The notes under the pieces were generated by a model that saw only the letters and a list, made by a program, of their open reading frames with translations, had not been told where the DNA came from and made no database searches. 64,000 bases of DNA from assembly GCA_958295645.1 (NCBI GenBank), contig OY282361.1, positions 310,001 through 374,000 on the forward strand. Direction: 5' to 3'. Below are positions 27,555 through 39,071 of the stretch, piece by piece (the first letter of the stretch is position 1; each line of letters begins with the position of its first letter). The DNA comes from Longimicrobiales bacterium (lineage in GTDB: Bacteria; Gemmatimonadota; Gemmatimonadetes; Longimicrobiales; Gaopeijiaceae). A program made the translations under genes and the position numbers.

Positions 27555-27618
27555 GCGCGAGGACGAGGGGCTCGGTAGCAGGCGGAGGGCCAGGCGCGGT
27601 GCGGGCGGCGGCGGTCTC

Positions 27619-28770
27619 GTGAACGCGGAGGCGGCGGAACGCTTGTTTGCGCTCGAGGTCTTCGCGAAACGGAATCTCGTGATCGTGCGCGGTCGGGGCG
27701 CCGAGGTCTGGGACGCGAAGGGGCGGAGGTACTTGGACTGCGTGGCCGGCATCGGCGTCGCCGGCGTGGGGCACGCCAACGAGGCGGTGGCGGAGGCGCT
27801 GGCCGCCCAAGCGCGCGTGCTGGTCGCCTGCGCGGGCGTCTTCTACAACGACAGGCGCGCGGCCCTCCTGCGCAAGCTGGTCGAGATCGCGCCCCCTGGA
27901 CTGGCGCGCGCCTTCCTGTGCAACTCGGGCGCGGAGGCGGTCGAGGCCGCCCTCAAGTTCGCCCGCCTCCACACGGGCCGAGCCAAGGTCGTGGCCGCCA
28001 TGCGGGGCTTCCACGGCCGCACCATGGGCGCGCTCAGCGCGACGCACAAGAAAGCCTATCGGGACGGTTTCGGGCCGCTCGTCCCCGGCTTCTCCTTCGT
28101 GCCGTTCAACGATCCCGCGAAGTTGCGCGGGGCGGTGGACGACGGTGTGGCGGCGGTCGTGCTGGAGCCTGTCCAAGGCGAAGGCGGCGTGCGGCCCGCG
28201 GAGCCCGGCTATCTGCGCGCGGCTCGCGAAGCCTGCGACGAGTCCGGCGCGCTCCTAGTGTTCGACGAAGTGCAGACGGGGTTCTGCCGCACGGGCAGGA
28301 TGTTCGCCTGCGAGCGCCACGGCGTGATTCCCGACATGCTTTGCCTGGCCAAGGGGATTGCGGGCGGGGTGCCCATGGCCGCGGTGCTCTGCCGCGACGG
28401 CCTGCGCGTCCCTCCCGGCAAGCATGGCACGACCTTCGGCGGAAATCCCCTGGCCTGCGCGGCCGCCCTCGCCGCCATCGCCTTCATGGAGGAGCGCCGC
28501 CTCGCCGAGCGAGCCGAAGAGCTGGGCGCCCGCTTCCGCGACCGGTTCGAGCGGCGGTTGCCGGCCCGAGTGCGGCAGGTGCGCCAAGCCGGGCTCATGA
28601 TCGGAGTCGAGTTGCGGGAGCGGTGCGGGCCGTTCTTGTCCGCGTTGGCGGATCGGGGGGTGCTGGCGCTGTCGGCCGGCCCCACGGTCCTCCGCCTTCT
28701 GCCTCCGCTCGTGGCGACCGAGGAGCAGATCGACGAAGTCGCCGAAGCCCTCCAGGCTGTGTTGGCCTAG
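27619..28770 (+). CDS. lysJ: LysW-aminoadipate semialdehyde/ornithine aminotransferase
   Basis: PLP-dependent class III aminotransferase (ArgD/LysJ type), 383 residues. NSGAEAVEAALKFAR and FHGRTMGALSAT form the phosphate-binding region. VFDEVQTGFCRTG is present, and the Schiff-base lysine is K245 (LAKGIAGG). It converts the LysW-bound semialdehyde to the amine. The releasing peptidase (LysK) that should follow is not in the window. The GTG at 27619 is the start. relA begins 7 nt after the stop. Confidence 0.9.
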   Translation: MNAEAAERLFALEVFAKRNLVIVRGRGAEVWDAKGRRYLDCVAGIGVAGVGHANEAVAEALAAQARVLVACAGVFYNDRRAALLRKLVEIAPPGLARAFLCNSGAEAVEAALKFARLHTGRAKVVAAMRGFHGRTMGALSATHKKAYRDGFGPLVPGFSFVPFNDPAKLRGAVDDGVAAVVLEPVQGEGGVRPAEPGYLRAAREACDESGALLVFDEVQTGFCRTGRMFACERHGVIPDMLCLAKGIAGGVPMAAVLCRDGLRVPPGKHGTTFGGNPLACAAALAAIAFMEERRLAERAEELGARFRDRFERRLPARVRQVRQAGLMIGVELRERCGPFLSALADRGVLALSAGPTVLRLLPPLVATEEQIDEVAEALQAVLA

Positions 28771-28777
28771 CACGGCC

Positions 28778-31099
<2,322 letters not shown>

Positions 31100-31124
31100 C
31101 AAGCCTCCGGCCACGGAGCTGACG

Positions 31125-33110
31125 TTGTCCGGTTTCGAGATTCGAGCGCCGTTCTCGCCGTCGGGCGATCAACCCGGCGCCATAGCCGAGCTGGTGGACG
31201 GCCTTCGCTCGGGCGCACGTTGCCAAACGCTCCTGGGCGCCACCGGGACGGGCAAGACGTTGACGATCGCGCACGTCATCGCCCAATCGCAGCGCCCGGC
31301 GCTGGTCATGTCCCACAACAAGACGCTGGCGGCCCAGCTCTACGGGGAACTCAAGTCGCTGATGCCCGCCGCCGCGGTGGAATACTTCATTTCCTACTAC
31401 GACTACTATCAGCCCGAAGCCTACGTTCCCTCGACGGACACGTACATCGAGAAGGACGCCTCCATAAACGAGGACATCGAACGCCTGCGCCTCCGCGCCA
31501 CCTCGTCATTGATGGAGCGAAGCGACGTGGTCGTCGTTTCTTCGGTGTCTTGCATATACGGCCTCGGCAACCCCGCCGACTACCGGAGCTTGATGGTGCA
31601 CTTGTCGGTGGGCCAAGCCGTTCCTCGCCAACAGGTTCTGCGCAGCCTGGTGGACATTCTCTACGAGCGCAACGACGTCTCGTTCGAACGCGGCACGTTT
31701 CGCGTCCGGGGCGACACCATCGAAGTGTTTCCCGCGTACGACGAACAAGGGATACGGATCGAGTTGTGGGGCGACGAGATCGAGCGCATCACGCGCTTCG
31801 ACCCTCTCACCGGCAACGCGATTGCGTCGCTCGAGCGCACCGCGGTGTATCCGGCCTCCCACTACGTGACGCCGCGCCGCACGCTCGAAGAGATCGCGCC
31901 GCTGATTCGGGAAGAGGTCGCTGCCCAGGCCGCGAACTTCAAGGCGGGGAGCCGTCTCCTCGAAGCCCAGCGCATAGAGACGAGAACGCGGTTCGATCTG
32001 GAGATGATGCTGGAAATGGGAACGTGCCCCGGCATCGAGAACTACAGCCGCTACACCAGCGGCCGGCGAGAAGGCGAGCGGCCCGCCTGTCTGTTCGACT
32101 ACTTCCCCGAAGACTTCCTGGTGATCGTCGACGAGTCGCACGTCACAGTGCCCCAGATACACGGCATGTACAAGGGGGACCGGTCGCGCAAGCTCACGTT
32201 GGTCGAGCACGGCTTCCGGCTCCCTTCGGCCATCGACAACCGGCCGCTCATGTTCGAAGAATGGGAATCGTTGCTGAAGCAGGTCGTGTTCGTGTCGGCC
32301 ACGCCCGGCGACTACGAACTGCAGCGTTGCGCCGGCGTCGTCGTGGAACAGATCATCCGCCCCACCGGCTTGGTCGACCCGCCGATCGACGTCCGTCCCG
32401 TCAAGGGCCAAGTGGACGATCTGCTGGCGGAGATCCGGGAGCGGGCAGCCCGCGGTGAACGCGTCCTCGTCACCACGCTCACCAAGCGCATGGCCGAGGA
32501 CTTGGCCGAGCACTTTCAGTACGTGGGCGTGCGCGTCCGCTACATGCACGCCGACATCGACGCGATCGAGCGCATGGAAATTCTGCGGTCGCTCCGCCTG
32601 GGGCGCATCGAAGTGCTGGTCGGCATCAACTTGCTGCGCGAGGGCTTGGACCTGCCGGAGGTCTCGCTGGTCGCGATTCTGGACGCCGACAAGGAGGGGT
32701 TCCTGCGCAATGCGCGCTCCCTGATCCAGACGGTGGGCCGGGCGGCGCGCAACGCCAACGGACGCGCCATCCTCTATGCGGACCGGATCACCGAGTCCAT
32801 GCGCGTGTGCATCGAGGAGACCGAGCGGCGGCGGCGGGTGCAGCTGGAGCACAACGAGCGCCACGGCATTGTGCCCAAGACGATTCGCAAGAGCGTGGAG
32901 GAGATCGAGTGGTCCACGCGGGTCGCGGACGTTCGCGAGGCGCCGGCCGCGCGCGTCGCCGAGACGGAGCCGTCGTATGCGGGCAAGGATCCTGCCGAAC
33001 TCCTGAAGATCGTCGAGGCGGAGATGACGAAGGCCGCCGAAGCGCTGGACTTCGAGCGTGCGGCGGCGTTGCGGGACCGGTTGTTCGACCTGCGGGCGGC
33101 CCGGCCGTGA
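31125..33110 (+). CDS. uvrB: Excinuclease ABC subunit B
   Basis: Damage-verifying helicase of nucleotide excision repair. Walker A GATGTGKT is at 38-45. [21 protein letters not shown] forms the beta-hairpin that probes [12 protein letters not shown] is the Walker B region, and a C-terminal UVR motif ([22 protein letters not shown]) contacts UvrC. The 661 residues are standard. The start is a TTG at 31125 giving [17 protein letters not shown], which matches family N-termini. Confidence 0.96.
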   Translation: MSGFEIRAPFSPSGDQPGAIAELVDGLRSGARCQTLLGATGTGKTLTIAHVIAQSQRPALVMSHNKTLAAQLYGELKSLMPAAAVEYFISYYDYYQPEAYVPSTDTYIEKDASINEDIERLRLRATSSLMERSDVVVVSSVSCIYGLGNPADYRSLMVHLSVGQAVPRQQVLRSLVDILYERNDVSFERGTFRVRGDTIEVFPAYDEQGIRIELWGDEIERITRFDPLTGNAIASLERTAVYPASHYVTPRRTLEEIAPLIREEVAAQAANFKAGSRLLEAQRIETRTRFDLEMMLEMGTCPGIENYSRYTSGRREGERPACLFDYFPEDFLVIVDESHVTVPQIHGMYKGDRSRKLTLVEHGFRLPSAIDNRPLMFEEWESLLKQVVFVSATPGDYELQRCAGVVVEQIIRPTGLVDPPIDVRPVKGQVDDLLAEIRERAARGERVLVTTLTKRMAEDLAEHFQYVGVRVRYMHADIDAIERMEILRSLRLGRIEVLVGINLLREGLDLPEVSLVAILDADKEGFLRNARSLIQTVGRAARNANGRAILYADRITESMRVCIEETERRRRVQLEHNERHGIVPKTIRKSVEEIEWSTRVADVREAPAARVAETEPSYAGKDPAELLKIVEAEMTKAAEALDFERAAALRDRLFDLRAARP

Positions 33111-33571
33111 GGCTCACGGAGGCGCAGGCCGTGGCCTGGGGACGGCGCGCGGGCGAGGGAGCGCGGCCGCCGCTGTTCGTGGGCTTGAGCGGTCCGGTGG
33201 GAGCAGGGAAGTCGGTCTTGGCGCGCGCGATCGCCGCGGGTGCCGGGGTCGGGGGATTCGTTCCCTCGCCGACCTTCAACCTCGTCTTCCGCTATCCGTT
33301 GCCCGGACGGCCCGCGGGCGCCGTCGTGCACGCCGACCTCTACCGCCTTCGCTCGCAGGAGGAGCTGGCCGGGATCGGTTGGGAGGACCTCTTGGCCGAG
33401 CGCGCGGTTCTGCTGGTCGAATGGCCGGAGCGCGCTGGGGACGCGTTGCCGGCCGACCGCTGGGACGTTTCGTTGCGCGTGTTGCCTGGCGAGCCTCACT
33501 TGCGCGGTGCCGAGGTTCGGCGAGTGGGGAACCCGGGCCCGTTGCCGAGGCTCGGGGTGGTGCGCGAATGA
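33107..33571 (+). CDS. tsaE: tRNA t6A synthesis ATPase TsaE
   Basis: P-loop ATPase of the TsaBDE complex that makes N6-threonylcarbamoyladenosine at tRNA position 37. Walker A GPVGAGKS is at 29-36. [17 protein letters not shown] and LLVEWPER follow in family order. The 154 residues are normal. GTG 33107 overlaps the uvrB stop (GTGA), and its own stop overlaps the tsaB ATG (ATGA), so uvrB-tsaE-tsaB look translationally linked. Confidence 0.92.
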   Translation: MRLTEAQAVAWGRRAGEGARPPLFVGLSGPVGAGKSVLARAIAAGAGVGGFVPSPTFNLVFRYPLPGRPAGAVVHADLYRLRSQEELAGIGWEDLLAERAVLLVEWPERAGDALPADRWDVSLRVLPGEPHLRGAEVRRVGNPGPLPRLGVVRE

Positions 33572-34398
33572 CGGAACTGCCGGGGCGTGGCGGCGACCCC
33601 GAAGAAGCCCGGGGCGATTCCGATTCAGCGGGTGTCCGCCTGCCCGCCGCCGCCCGCCCGCCCGCCTGCGCGCTTGCCGTCGAGACGTCCTGGAGCATTG
33701 GGTCGGTCGCGATAGCCATTCAAGGGTCGGTGGCGGCGCGCAGATTCCTCGTGGAGCCGCGGGAGCACGGGGCGCGGCTGGTGCCGGCGGTCGCCGAAGT
33801 CCTGGAGGAGGCAGGCGCCAAGCCCGGGGATCTCGACGCCGTCGTGGCGGGGGCGGGCCCGGGATCGTTTACCGGCGTGCGAACCGGCGCTGCCGTGGCG
33901 AAGGGCTTGGCCGCGGGCCTGGGCGTGCCGCTGTACGCGACCTCGAGCTTGGCGGCCGCGGCCTGCGCCCCCGAGGCTCTGGAGCCGGGAGCGCAGTTGC
34001 CGCCGGAGTTTCCGGGCGAGCAGGAGAGCGGCCTTCCTCCGGACGGGGCGGATCAGGGCGACGGAGCCCTGCGCCTCCGCTACGTGCTCTTCGACGCTCG
34101 TGGCGGGCGAGTCTACGGGGCCTGCTACGATGTCGGCGTCTCCGGGCCGGTGGAGGTGATGCCGGCGCATGGCGGCACCGTTGTGGACGTAGTCAACCGC
34201 CGCCCACCCGCGGGAACCGCGTTCGTGGGCGAAGGCGCCGCCGTGCACGAGAAGCTGCTGCGCGCCGCCGGACATGCCGTAGCGCCTCCGCCTGCGGGGT
34301 ACGCGGTGGCCGACGCCGTGCTGCGGTGCTGCGACTGGACCCCCGTGGACGTGGCAGGATGGGAGCCCAGCTACGTCAGGCAGTGGTGGCCCGGGTAG
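33568..34398 (+). CDS. tsaB: tRNA t6A synthesis protein TsaB
   Basis: ASKHA-fold partner of TsaD in t6A formation. The N-terminal LAVETSWSIGSVAI and the diagnostic GPGSFTGVRTG are present. The 276 residues are longer than the usual 220-240. The excess is a polar N-terminal leader of about 35 residues and an insertion of about 30 (rich in P, E and G) after ATSSLAAAA. The ATG at 33568 overlaps tsaE by 4 nt. Confidence 0.9.
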   Translation: MTELPGRGGDPEEARGDSDSAGVRLPAAARPPACALAVETSWSIGSVAIAIQGSVAARRFLVEPREHGARLVPAVAEVLEEAGAKPGDLDAVVAGAGPGSFTGVRTGAAVAKGLAAGLGVPLYATSSLAAAACAPEALEPGAQLPPEFPGEQESGLPPDGADQGDGALRLRYVLFDARGGRVYGACYDVGVSGPVEVMPAHGGTVVDVVNRRPPAGTAFVGEGAAVHEKLLRAAGHAVAPPPAGYAVADAVLRCCDWTPVDVAGWEPSYVRQWWPG

Positions 34399-34425
34399 AC
34401 TCGTCCGGCGGACGGGGCCGGAGGC

Positions 34426-34453
34426 TTGGAACCGCCCCCGTCTCCACTAGATT
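34426..34453 (+). promoter_or_regulatory. Candidate promoter for the epimerase-tol operon
   Basis: TTGGAA (34426-34431) and TAGATT (34448-34453) are separated by 16 nt in the 132-nt gap after tsaB. The -10-like box lies in CTAGATTTTC, which is also found upstream of lysW. Matches to consensus are 4/6 and 4/6, so this is only a candidate. Confidence 0.35.
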
Positions 34454-34530
34454 TTCGAGTCCGCGGGCGCGTGCGCAACCCTCCGAGTCCCCACAGCAAG
34501 CCGAAGCCCCGGCTACTGCGTGAAAACGAA

Positions 34531-35499
34531 ATGGCCTACCAGAGTCGCAAGGTACTCGTCACCGGAGGAGCCGGCTTCATCGGCAGCCATGTTGCGGAAG
34601 CATATCTGGCACGCGGCGACCAAGTGTGGATCGTCGACGACCTCTCCACCGGCAAGGCCGAGAACATCCCCGAGGGGGCCGTCTTTCACGACATGGACAT
34701 CGCGGAGCCGCACGTCTGCAACTTGATTCGCGACGTGGGCTTCGACGTGATCAACCACCACGCGGCCCAGATCGACGTGCGCAAGTCCGTCGCCGACCCG
34801 CCTCGCGACGCGCGCGTCAACGTCCTGGGTCTTCTCAACGTGCTCGAGGGCGCTCGCGAGGCGGGAGTGGGACGCGTCTTGTTCGCTTCAAGCGGAAGCA
34901 TCTACGCGGGCAGCCCCCAGCCCCGCGGCGAAGAAGACGAGAAGCGGCCGATCTCGCCCTATGCGATCGGCAAGCTGGCGGGCGAGCACTACCTGGGCTT
35001 CTACCGCGAAACGCACGACTTGGAATCGGTGGTGTTGCGCTACAGCAACGTCTACGGGCCGAGGCAGGATCCGCTTCGCAAGACCGGGGTCGTGTCGATC
35101 TTCTGCAGCCGGATTGCGGCCGGGGATCCCGTGATCGTTTTCGGAGACGGCGAACAGACTCGAGACTACGTCTTCGTTCGAGACGTCGTGTCGGCGAACT
35201 TGGCTCTTACCGATCTGCTCTTGCCCAAGGATCGGAGCGTCGCTGGACGGGCGTTCAACGTGTCGAACGGGACGGGCTCCACCGTCAACGAAATCGCCGA
35301 TCAGCTGGCCCGGGTGTCCGGCGTCGGCTTCGGCAGAAATCACGCGAGCGCACGAGCCGGCGAAGTGCGCCACAACATCGTCTCCAGCGCCAAGCTCCGG
35401 GAGGCTTGCGGCTGGGCGCCGAAGACGCCGTTGGCCGACGGCCTGAAGGAGACGTTCCACTACATCGCCGAGACGCTGGCTGCGCTGCAGCGGGCATGA
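34531..35499 (+). CDS. NAD-dependent sugar-nucleotide epimerase (GalE-like SDR)
   Basis: Extended SDR of 322 residues. GGAGFIGSHV (about 11-20) binds NAD. NHHAAQIDVRKSV and SSGSIYAG are followed by the catalytic Y144/K148 (YAIGKLAGE), and VLRYSNVYGPRQDP is a GalE/UDP-glucuronate epimerase mark. It probably interconverts UDP-Glc/UDP-Gal or a related pair; the substrate is not fixed by the sequence. Its stop overlaps the tolQ ATG (ATGA at 35496), an unusual coupling of a sugar enzyme to the Tol system. Confidence 0.85.
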   Translation: MAYQSRKVLVTGGAGFIGSHVAEAYLARGDQVWIVDDLSTGKAENIPEGAVFHDMDIAEPHVCNLIRDVGFDVINHHAAQIDVRKSVADPPRDARVNVLGLLNVLEGAREAGVGRVLFASSGSIYAGSPQPRGEEDEKRPISPYAIGKLAGEHYLGFYRETHDLESVVLRYSNVYGPRQDPLRKTGVVSIFCSRIAAGDPVIVFGDGEQTRDYVFVRDVVSANLALTDLLLPKDRSVAGRAFNVSNGTGSTVNEIADQLARVSGVGFGRNHASARAGEVRHNIVSSAKLREACGWAPKTPLADGLKETFHYIAETLAALQRA

Positions 35500-36215
35500 G
35501 TTCGACGTTCTTTCAGTTGCGGGCGCCCCAGGGCCTGCTGGACATGGTGCTGGCGGCGAGCCTGCCCACGATGATCGTCTTGACGGTCTTGTTTCTGTTT
35601 TCGATCGTCACGCTCTGGGTGATGCTGGCCAAGTTCCGCCACTTCCGGGCCGTTCGCCGCGACGGCGACCAGTTCCTCGACCGGCTCGACGACGGCATGA
35701 GCCTTCAGGAGGCGCAGGTGGTCGTGCGCACCTTGCCGGACTCCCCGTACACGCGAGTGTTCAGGGAGGGGGGCAGCTTCGTGGGCGACATCAGTCCGGG
35801 CGGGCTCGGCAAGCCGGCGGCAGCCGGAGGCGAACCGGGTCTGTCGCTCACGCAGCTGGAGGCGTTGCGGATGGTGATGGACAAGGTGAGGGCCGAGGAA
35901 GCGGACGACTTGGCGCACGGCCTCAACTGGCTGGCGGTAATCGGATCGGTGTCTCCGTTGCTGGGGCTGATGGGCACGGTCATCGGCATCATGAACACGT
36001 TCCTCGGCATCACGCGGGTGGGGTCCACGAACATTTCGGCGGTGGCCCCGGGCATCGCCGAAGCGCTGATCACGACCGTGGCGGGACTGGCTGTGGCGAT
36101 TCCTTCGGTGATGGCGTACAACCACTTCGTCTCGCGGCTCAACTTGGTGCATGGCGAGCTGGAAGGGTTCGCAAGCGAGTTCATCGGGGCGCTGGCGAAG
36201 GAACGGCGGCTATGA
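35496..36215 (+). CDS. tolQ: Tol-Pal system proton channel subunit TolQ
   Basis: MotA/TolQ/ExbB proton-channel family, inner membrane, 239 residues. Membrane segment 1 is near residues 22-46. A cytoplasmic domain follows, then two more segments (GLNWLAVIGSVSPLLGLMGTVIGIMNTF; IAEALITTVAGLAVAIPSVMAYNHF) carrying the conserved small and polar residues. With TolR and TolA it energises outer-membrane constriction during division. tolR overlaps by 4 nt. Confidence 0.93.
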   Translation: MSSTFFQLRAPQGLLDMVLAASLPTMIVLTVLFLFSIVTLWVMLAKFRHFRAVRRDGDQFLDRLDDGMSLQEAQVVVRTLPDSPYTRVFREGGSFVGDISPGGLGKPAAAGGEPGLSLTQLEALRMVMDKVRAEEADDLAHGLNWLAVIGSVSPLLGLMGTVIGIMNTFLGITRVGSTNISAVAPGIAEALITTVAGLAVAIPSVMAYNHFVSRLNLVHGELEGFASEFIGALAKERRL

Positions 36216-36625
36216 CCGAGCCCGGACGCCGGGGCCGTCTTCCGGTGCAAGCGGAAATCAACGTGACCAGCCTTGTGGACGTGGCCTTCACGCTGCTGGT
36301 CATCTTCATCATCACGGCGCCCGTGCTGCAAGGCGGCGTGGAGGTGAACGTGCCCGAGGGAAGAGCCGGCGTGATCGAAGCCACCGACGACCTGATCATC
36401 GTGTCCGTGACCGCGAGCGACTCGGTGTTCTTCGGCACGACCTACGTGCCGCGGAAGGACGTGGCCCCGTTCTTGGCCCGGTTGATCCGCGAGGCCGACC
36501 GGAAGGCCGTGTACGTCAAGGGCGACACGCTCGCCGCCTACGGGCGCGTGTACGACGTGATTTCCGCGGTGGTGGAGCAGGAGGGCGCCGAGTTGTTCCT
36601 CATCGTCCGGCAAGATTCCCGTTGA
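36212..36625 (+). CDS. tolR: Tol-Pal system subunit TolR
   Basis: ExbD/TolR family, 137 residues, a single membrane segment with a short cytoplasmic N-terminus. The key Asp in the membrane segment is in VTSLVDVAFTLLVIFIIT. The periplasmic domain ends KGDTLAAYGRVYDVISAVVEQEG, typical of the family. The ATG at 36212 overlaps tolQ. Confidence 0.93.
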   Translation: MTEPGRRGRLPVQAEINVTSLVDVAFTLLVIFIITAPVLQGGVEVNVPEGRAGVIEATDDLIIVSVTASDSVFFGTTYVPRKDVAPFLARLIREADRKAVYVKGDTLAAYGRVYDVISAVVEQEGAELFLIVRQDSR

Positions 36626-36686
36626 CGCGGCGTGGCGGAGTTTGCATGAGGGGCGGGCGTGGACGCGCGGACACGAGGGCGTGGGA

Positions 36687-37565
36687 ATGAGGCCCCTGGG
36701 GCGGGGGACGCTCGGCATGTCCGCCGGATGCCATGCAGCCGCGCTGACGCTGATCTTCTGGGGCCTGCCCGCCCTCCGCGACGACCCGGTGCGATACGAA
36801 GTGATCCGCGTGGAGGTCGTCTCGCCACCGCCCGCGCCGGCGCCGGAAACGGAGGAGGAGACGCCGCCGCCCGCCGAGGACAAGTTGGTGGTCGAGACCC
36901 CCGACGACCCTCCGCGCGAGCCGCCGCTGGAGGAGACCGTCGAAGAACCGGAACCCGAACCCGTGCCCGAGCTGCCCGAGCCCGTGCCCGAGCTGCCCGA
37001 GCCCGAGCCGGAGCTGCCCGAGCCCGAGCCGGAGCTGCCCGAGCCCGAGCCGGAGCCGGAGCAGCCTGAACCCGAACCGGAGCCGGAGCAGCCTGAACCC
37101 GAACCGGAGCCGGGGCAGCCCGAGCCCGAGCAACCCGAGCCTGAGCCTGCGCCCGCCGACCCTCCCCAGGAAACGCCCCCTCCGTCCGCCGAGGCCGTGC
37201 GGCCCGATTCGTCCTCTGAAACCGACGCCGAAGAGGGCGGTGAGGACATCAACGTCCGCCAGCAAGGCCTGCAACGCGACTTCTCCGAGTACTGGAGCAA
37301 TCTCATTCGCCAGATGAAGCGATGCTTTCGGCCCGAGCGCCGTCTCGCCGCCACGGTCAGGTTCGTCGTGCAGCGGGACGGGAGCACGACCGACATCGGC
37401 ATCTCGAAGTCCTCCGGCAGCTTCGCCTTCGACCTGGACGCGATGGGCGCGGCGGAGTGCATCGGCAAGGCCCAGCGGCTGGGTCCGCTGCCCGACGAGC
37501 TGCCCTGGGACTCGGTGCCCGTCGAGATCGAGCTGTCCCCCCCGGGCAGGAGAGGCGGGCCGTGA
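36687..37565 (+). CDS. tolA: TolA/TonB-like energy transducer with long Pro-Glu linker
   Basis: A 292-residue protein. The short N-terminal membrane anchor is near residues 8-25, and a Glu/Pro-repeat linker spans about 45-155 (PEPEPELPEP units). A C-terminal TonB/TolA-type domain (KRCFRPERRLAATVRFVVQRDGSTTDIGISKSSGSFAFD) follows. The linker is proline-rich like TonB, not helical like E. coli TolA, but position in tolQ-tolR-tolB assigns it to Tol. The ATG at 36687 precedes the anchor; a TTG at 36642 would add 15 residues. Its stop overlaps the tolB start. Confidence 0.88.
   Translation: MRPLGRGTLGMSAGCHAAALTLIFWGLPALRDDPVRYEVIRVEVVSPPPAPAPETEEETPPPAEDKLVVETPDDPPREPPLEETVEEPEPEPVPELPEPVPELPEPEPELPEPEPELPEPEPEPEQPEPEPEPEQPEPEPEPGQPEPEQPEPEPAPADPPQETPPPSAEAVRPDSSSETDAEEGGEDINVRQQGLQRDFSEYWSNLIRQMKRCFRPERRLAATVRFVVQRDGSTTDIGISKSSGSFAFDLDAMGAAECIGKAQRLGPLPDELPWDSVPVEIELSPPGRRGGP
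36951..37150 (+). repeat. Tandem short repeats encoding the TolA linker
   Basis: About 200 nt of imperfect repeats of CCCGAGCTGCCCGAGCC / GAGCCGGAG units encode alternating Pro-Glu. Such repeats readily change length by slippage, which would alter linker reach across the periplasm. Confidence 0.7.
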
Positions 37566-38935
37566 CCGGGAACCTCCGCTGGCGCCTCTTGGCCGCCGGG
37601 CTCGCGGCTCTGGCCGCCGGTTTGCCGAGCGACGGGTCGGCCCAGGACGAGAACGTCATCCCCGGCGTCTCGCTGGGCTTGGTGTACGAGGCGGACTATC
37701 TGCGCCCGCTGGCCCTGATGCCGTTCTTCGGCACCGGCGCCGAGGGCCACGCGGCGGCCGTGGAGGCGGAGCTGATCATGGCCCGCGACCTGCGCAACAG
37801 CGACCGCTTTCGGGTGGTGGACTCCCTGCCCGCGAGCCTAGCGGGCGGCGGGGTGGACTACGGGCTGTGGGACGGCTTCGGCGTGGACCTGCTGGTCACG
37901 GGCTCCGTCGAGGACGGAATGGGCGGACGAACCTTGGCAGTCGAGCTCCACGACGTCGTCTACGCCAGGGTGCTGGAACAGGGCCGCTTTCCGATCCCTT
38001 CGGCCAGCGACGCCGGCTATCGCATGGCCGTCCACCGGGCGGCGGACGCGATCGTCCTGTGGGCCACCGGAGACCCGGGGGCGGCCGCGACGCGAATCGC
38101 GTTCTCCATGCGCACCGATCCCGCCGACGTCGCGACGGAGATATACCTCGTCGACTCGGACGGCGAGAATCTGCGGCGCCTCACGCGAGACGAGAGCAAC
38201 ACGGCCTCGCCGGCGTGGGCGCCCGGCGGCCGCCGCCTCGCCTACACGTCGTGGAAGTCCGGCGAGCCCCGCATCTACGAGAGAAACTTGGCGGACGGGA
38301 GCGAACGGATGCTGGAGCCGGGGCGCGCGGGCCAGCAGATCACGCCTGCGTACCATCCCGGCGGCGGCCGGCTCGCCTTCGCGCTGCTGGGAGGGGCGAG
38401 GGGCGGCTTGTTCGAGTACGCCGTCGGCGAGGACTGCTGCCTGTCCAGTCTCGGCGGCGGCCGGTACCGCAACGTCCAGCCCACGTATTCGCCCGACGGC
38501 ACCGAGATCGCCTTCACCTCCGATCGCCTGGGCGTGGCCACGCCCCAGGTGTACGTCATGCCCGCGAGCGGCGGCGAGGCTCGCCTCCTGTCGCCCTACC
38601 GCTACGGCCAGGGCGGCTACTTCACCGACCCCGACTGGTCTCCGGTGTCGAGCAAGGTGGCGTTCGCCGGGAGGATTCGCGGCCGCCGCACCCTCTACCA
38701 GATACTCGTCGCGGACACGAAGACGGGCGACTCGAGGCTGGTTCAGCTGACGCGCCAGGGCGACAATCAGGACCCCAGCTGGGCGCCCGACGGCCGCCAC
38801 CTCGTCTTCACCGCCGAACAGGGCGTGTACGTCGTGGATTCCGGCACCGGGCGCATTCGCCGGCTGGTGCGCGTGCAGGGCGCGCGCGCGGAAGACCCGG
38901 ACTGGTCGCCGCCCTTGCCCCCCGGCAACGGCTAG
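37562..38935 (+). CDS. tolB: Tol-Pal system periplasmic beta-propeller TolB
   Basis: Periplasmic partner of Pal, 457 residues. A cleavable signal (LAAGLAALAAGLPSDGSAQ) is followed by the N-terminal alpha/beta domain. A six-bladed propeller of WD40-like repeats follows (SPAWAPGGRRLAYTS, QPTYSPDGTEIAFTSDR, DPDWSPVSSKVAFAG, DPSWAPDGRHLVFT). The GTG at 37562 overlaps the tolA stop. A 173-nt gap with a candidate promoter separates it from pal. Confidence 0.93.
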   Translation: MTGNLRWRLLAAGLAALAAGLPSDGSAQDENVIPGVSLGLVYEADYLRPLALMPFFGTGAEGHAAAVEAELIMARDLRNSDRFRVVDSLPASLAGGGVDYGLWDGFGVDLLVTGSVEDGMGGRTLAVELHDVVYARVLEQGRFPIPSASDAGYRMAVHRAADAIVLWATGDPGAAATRIAFSMRTDPADVATEIYLVDSDGENLRRLTRDESNTASPAWAPGGRRLAYTSWKSGEPRIYERNLADGSERMLEPGRAGQQITPAYHPGGGRLAFALLGGARGGLFEYAVGEDCCLSSLGGGRYRNVQPTYSPDGTEIAFTSDRLGVATPQVYVMPASGGEARLLSPYRYGQGGYFTDPDWSPVSSKVAFAGRIRGRRTLYQILVADTKTGDSRLVQLTRQGDNQDPSWAPDGRHLVFTAEQGVYVVDSGTGRIRRLVRVQGARAEDPDWSPPLPPGNG

Positions 38936-38982
38936 CCATCATTGCGCGGCGCGCCCAGCCTCTTGCGCGGGGATGCCCAGCC

Positions 38983-39011
38983 TTGCACGGGACGCGGAAG
39001 TTCTCTAAAGT
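38983..39011 (+). promoter_or_regulatory. Candidate promoter upstream of pal
   Basis: TTGCAC (38983-38988) and TAAAGT (39006-39011) are spaced 17 nt apart in the otherwise gene-free tolB-pal gap. Match to the -35 consensus is weak (3/6) and to the -10 moderate (4/6). A GCCCAGCC element occurs twice just upstream of and across the -35. Confidence 0.3.
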
Positions 39012-39071
39012 ATCCTTGCATCGTTGCGCGTGGCCTGCCCGGCGCACGACACAGCCCCGCGCAGAGAGGCC

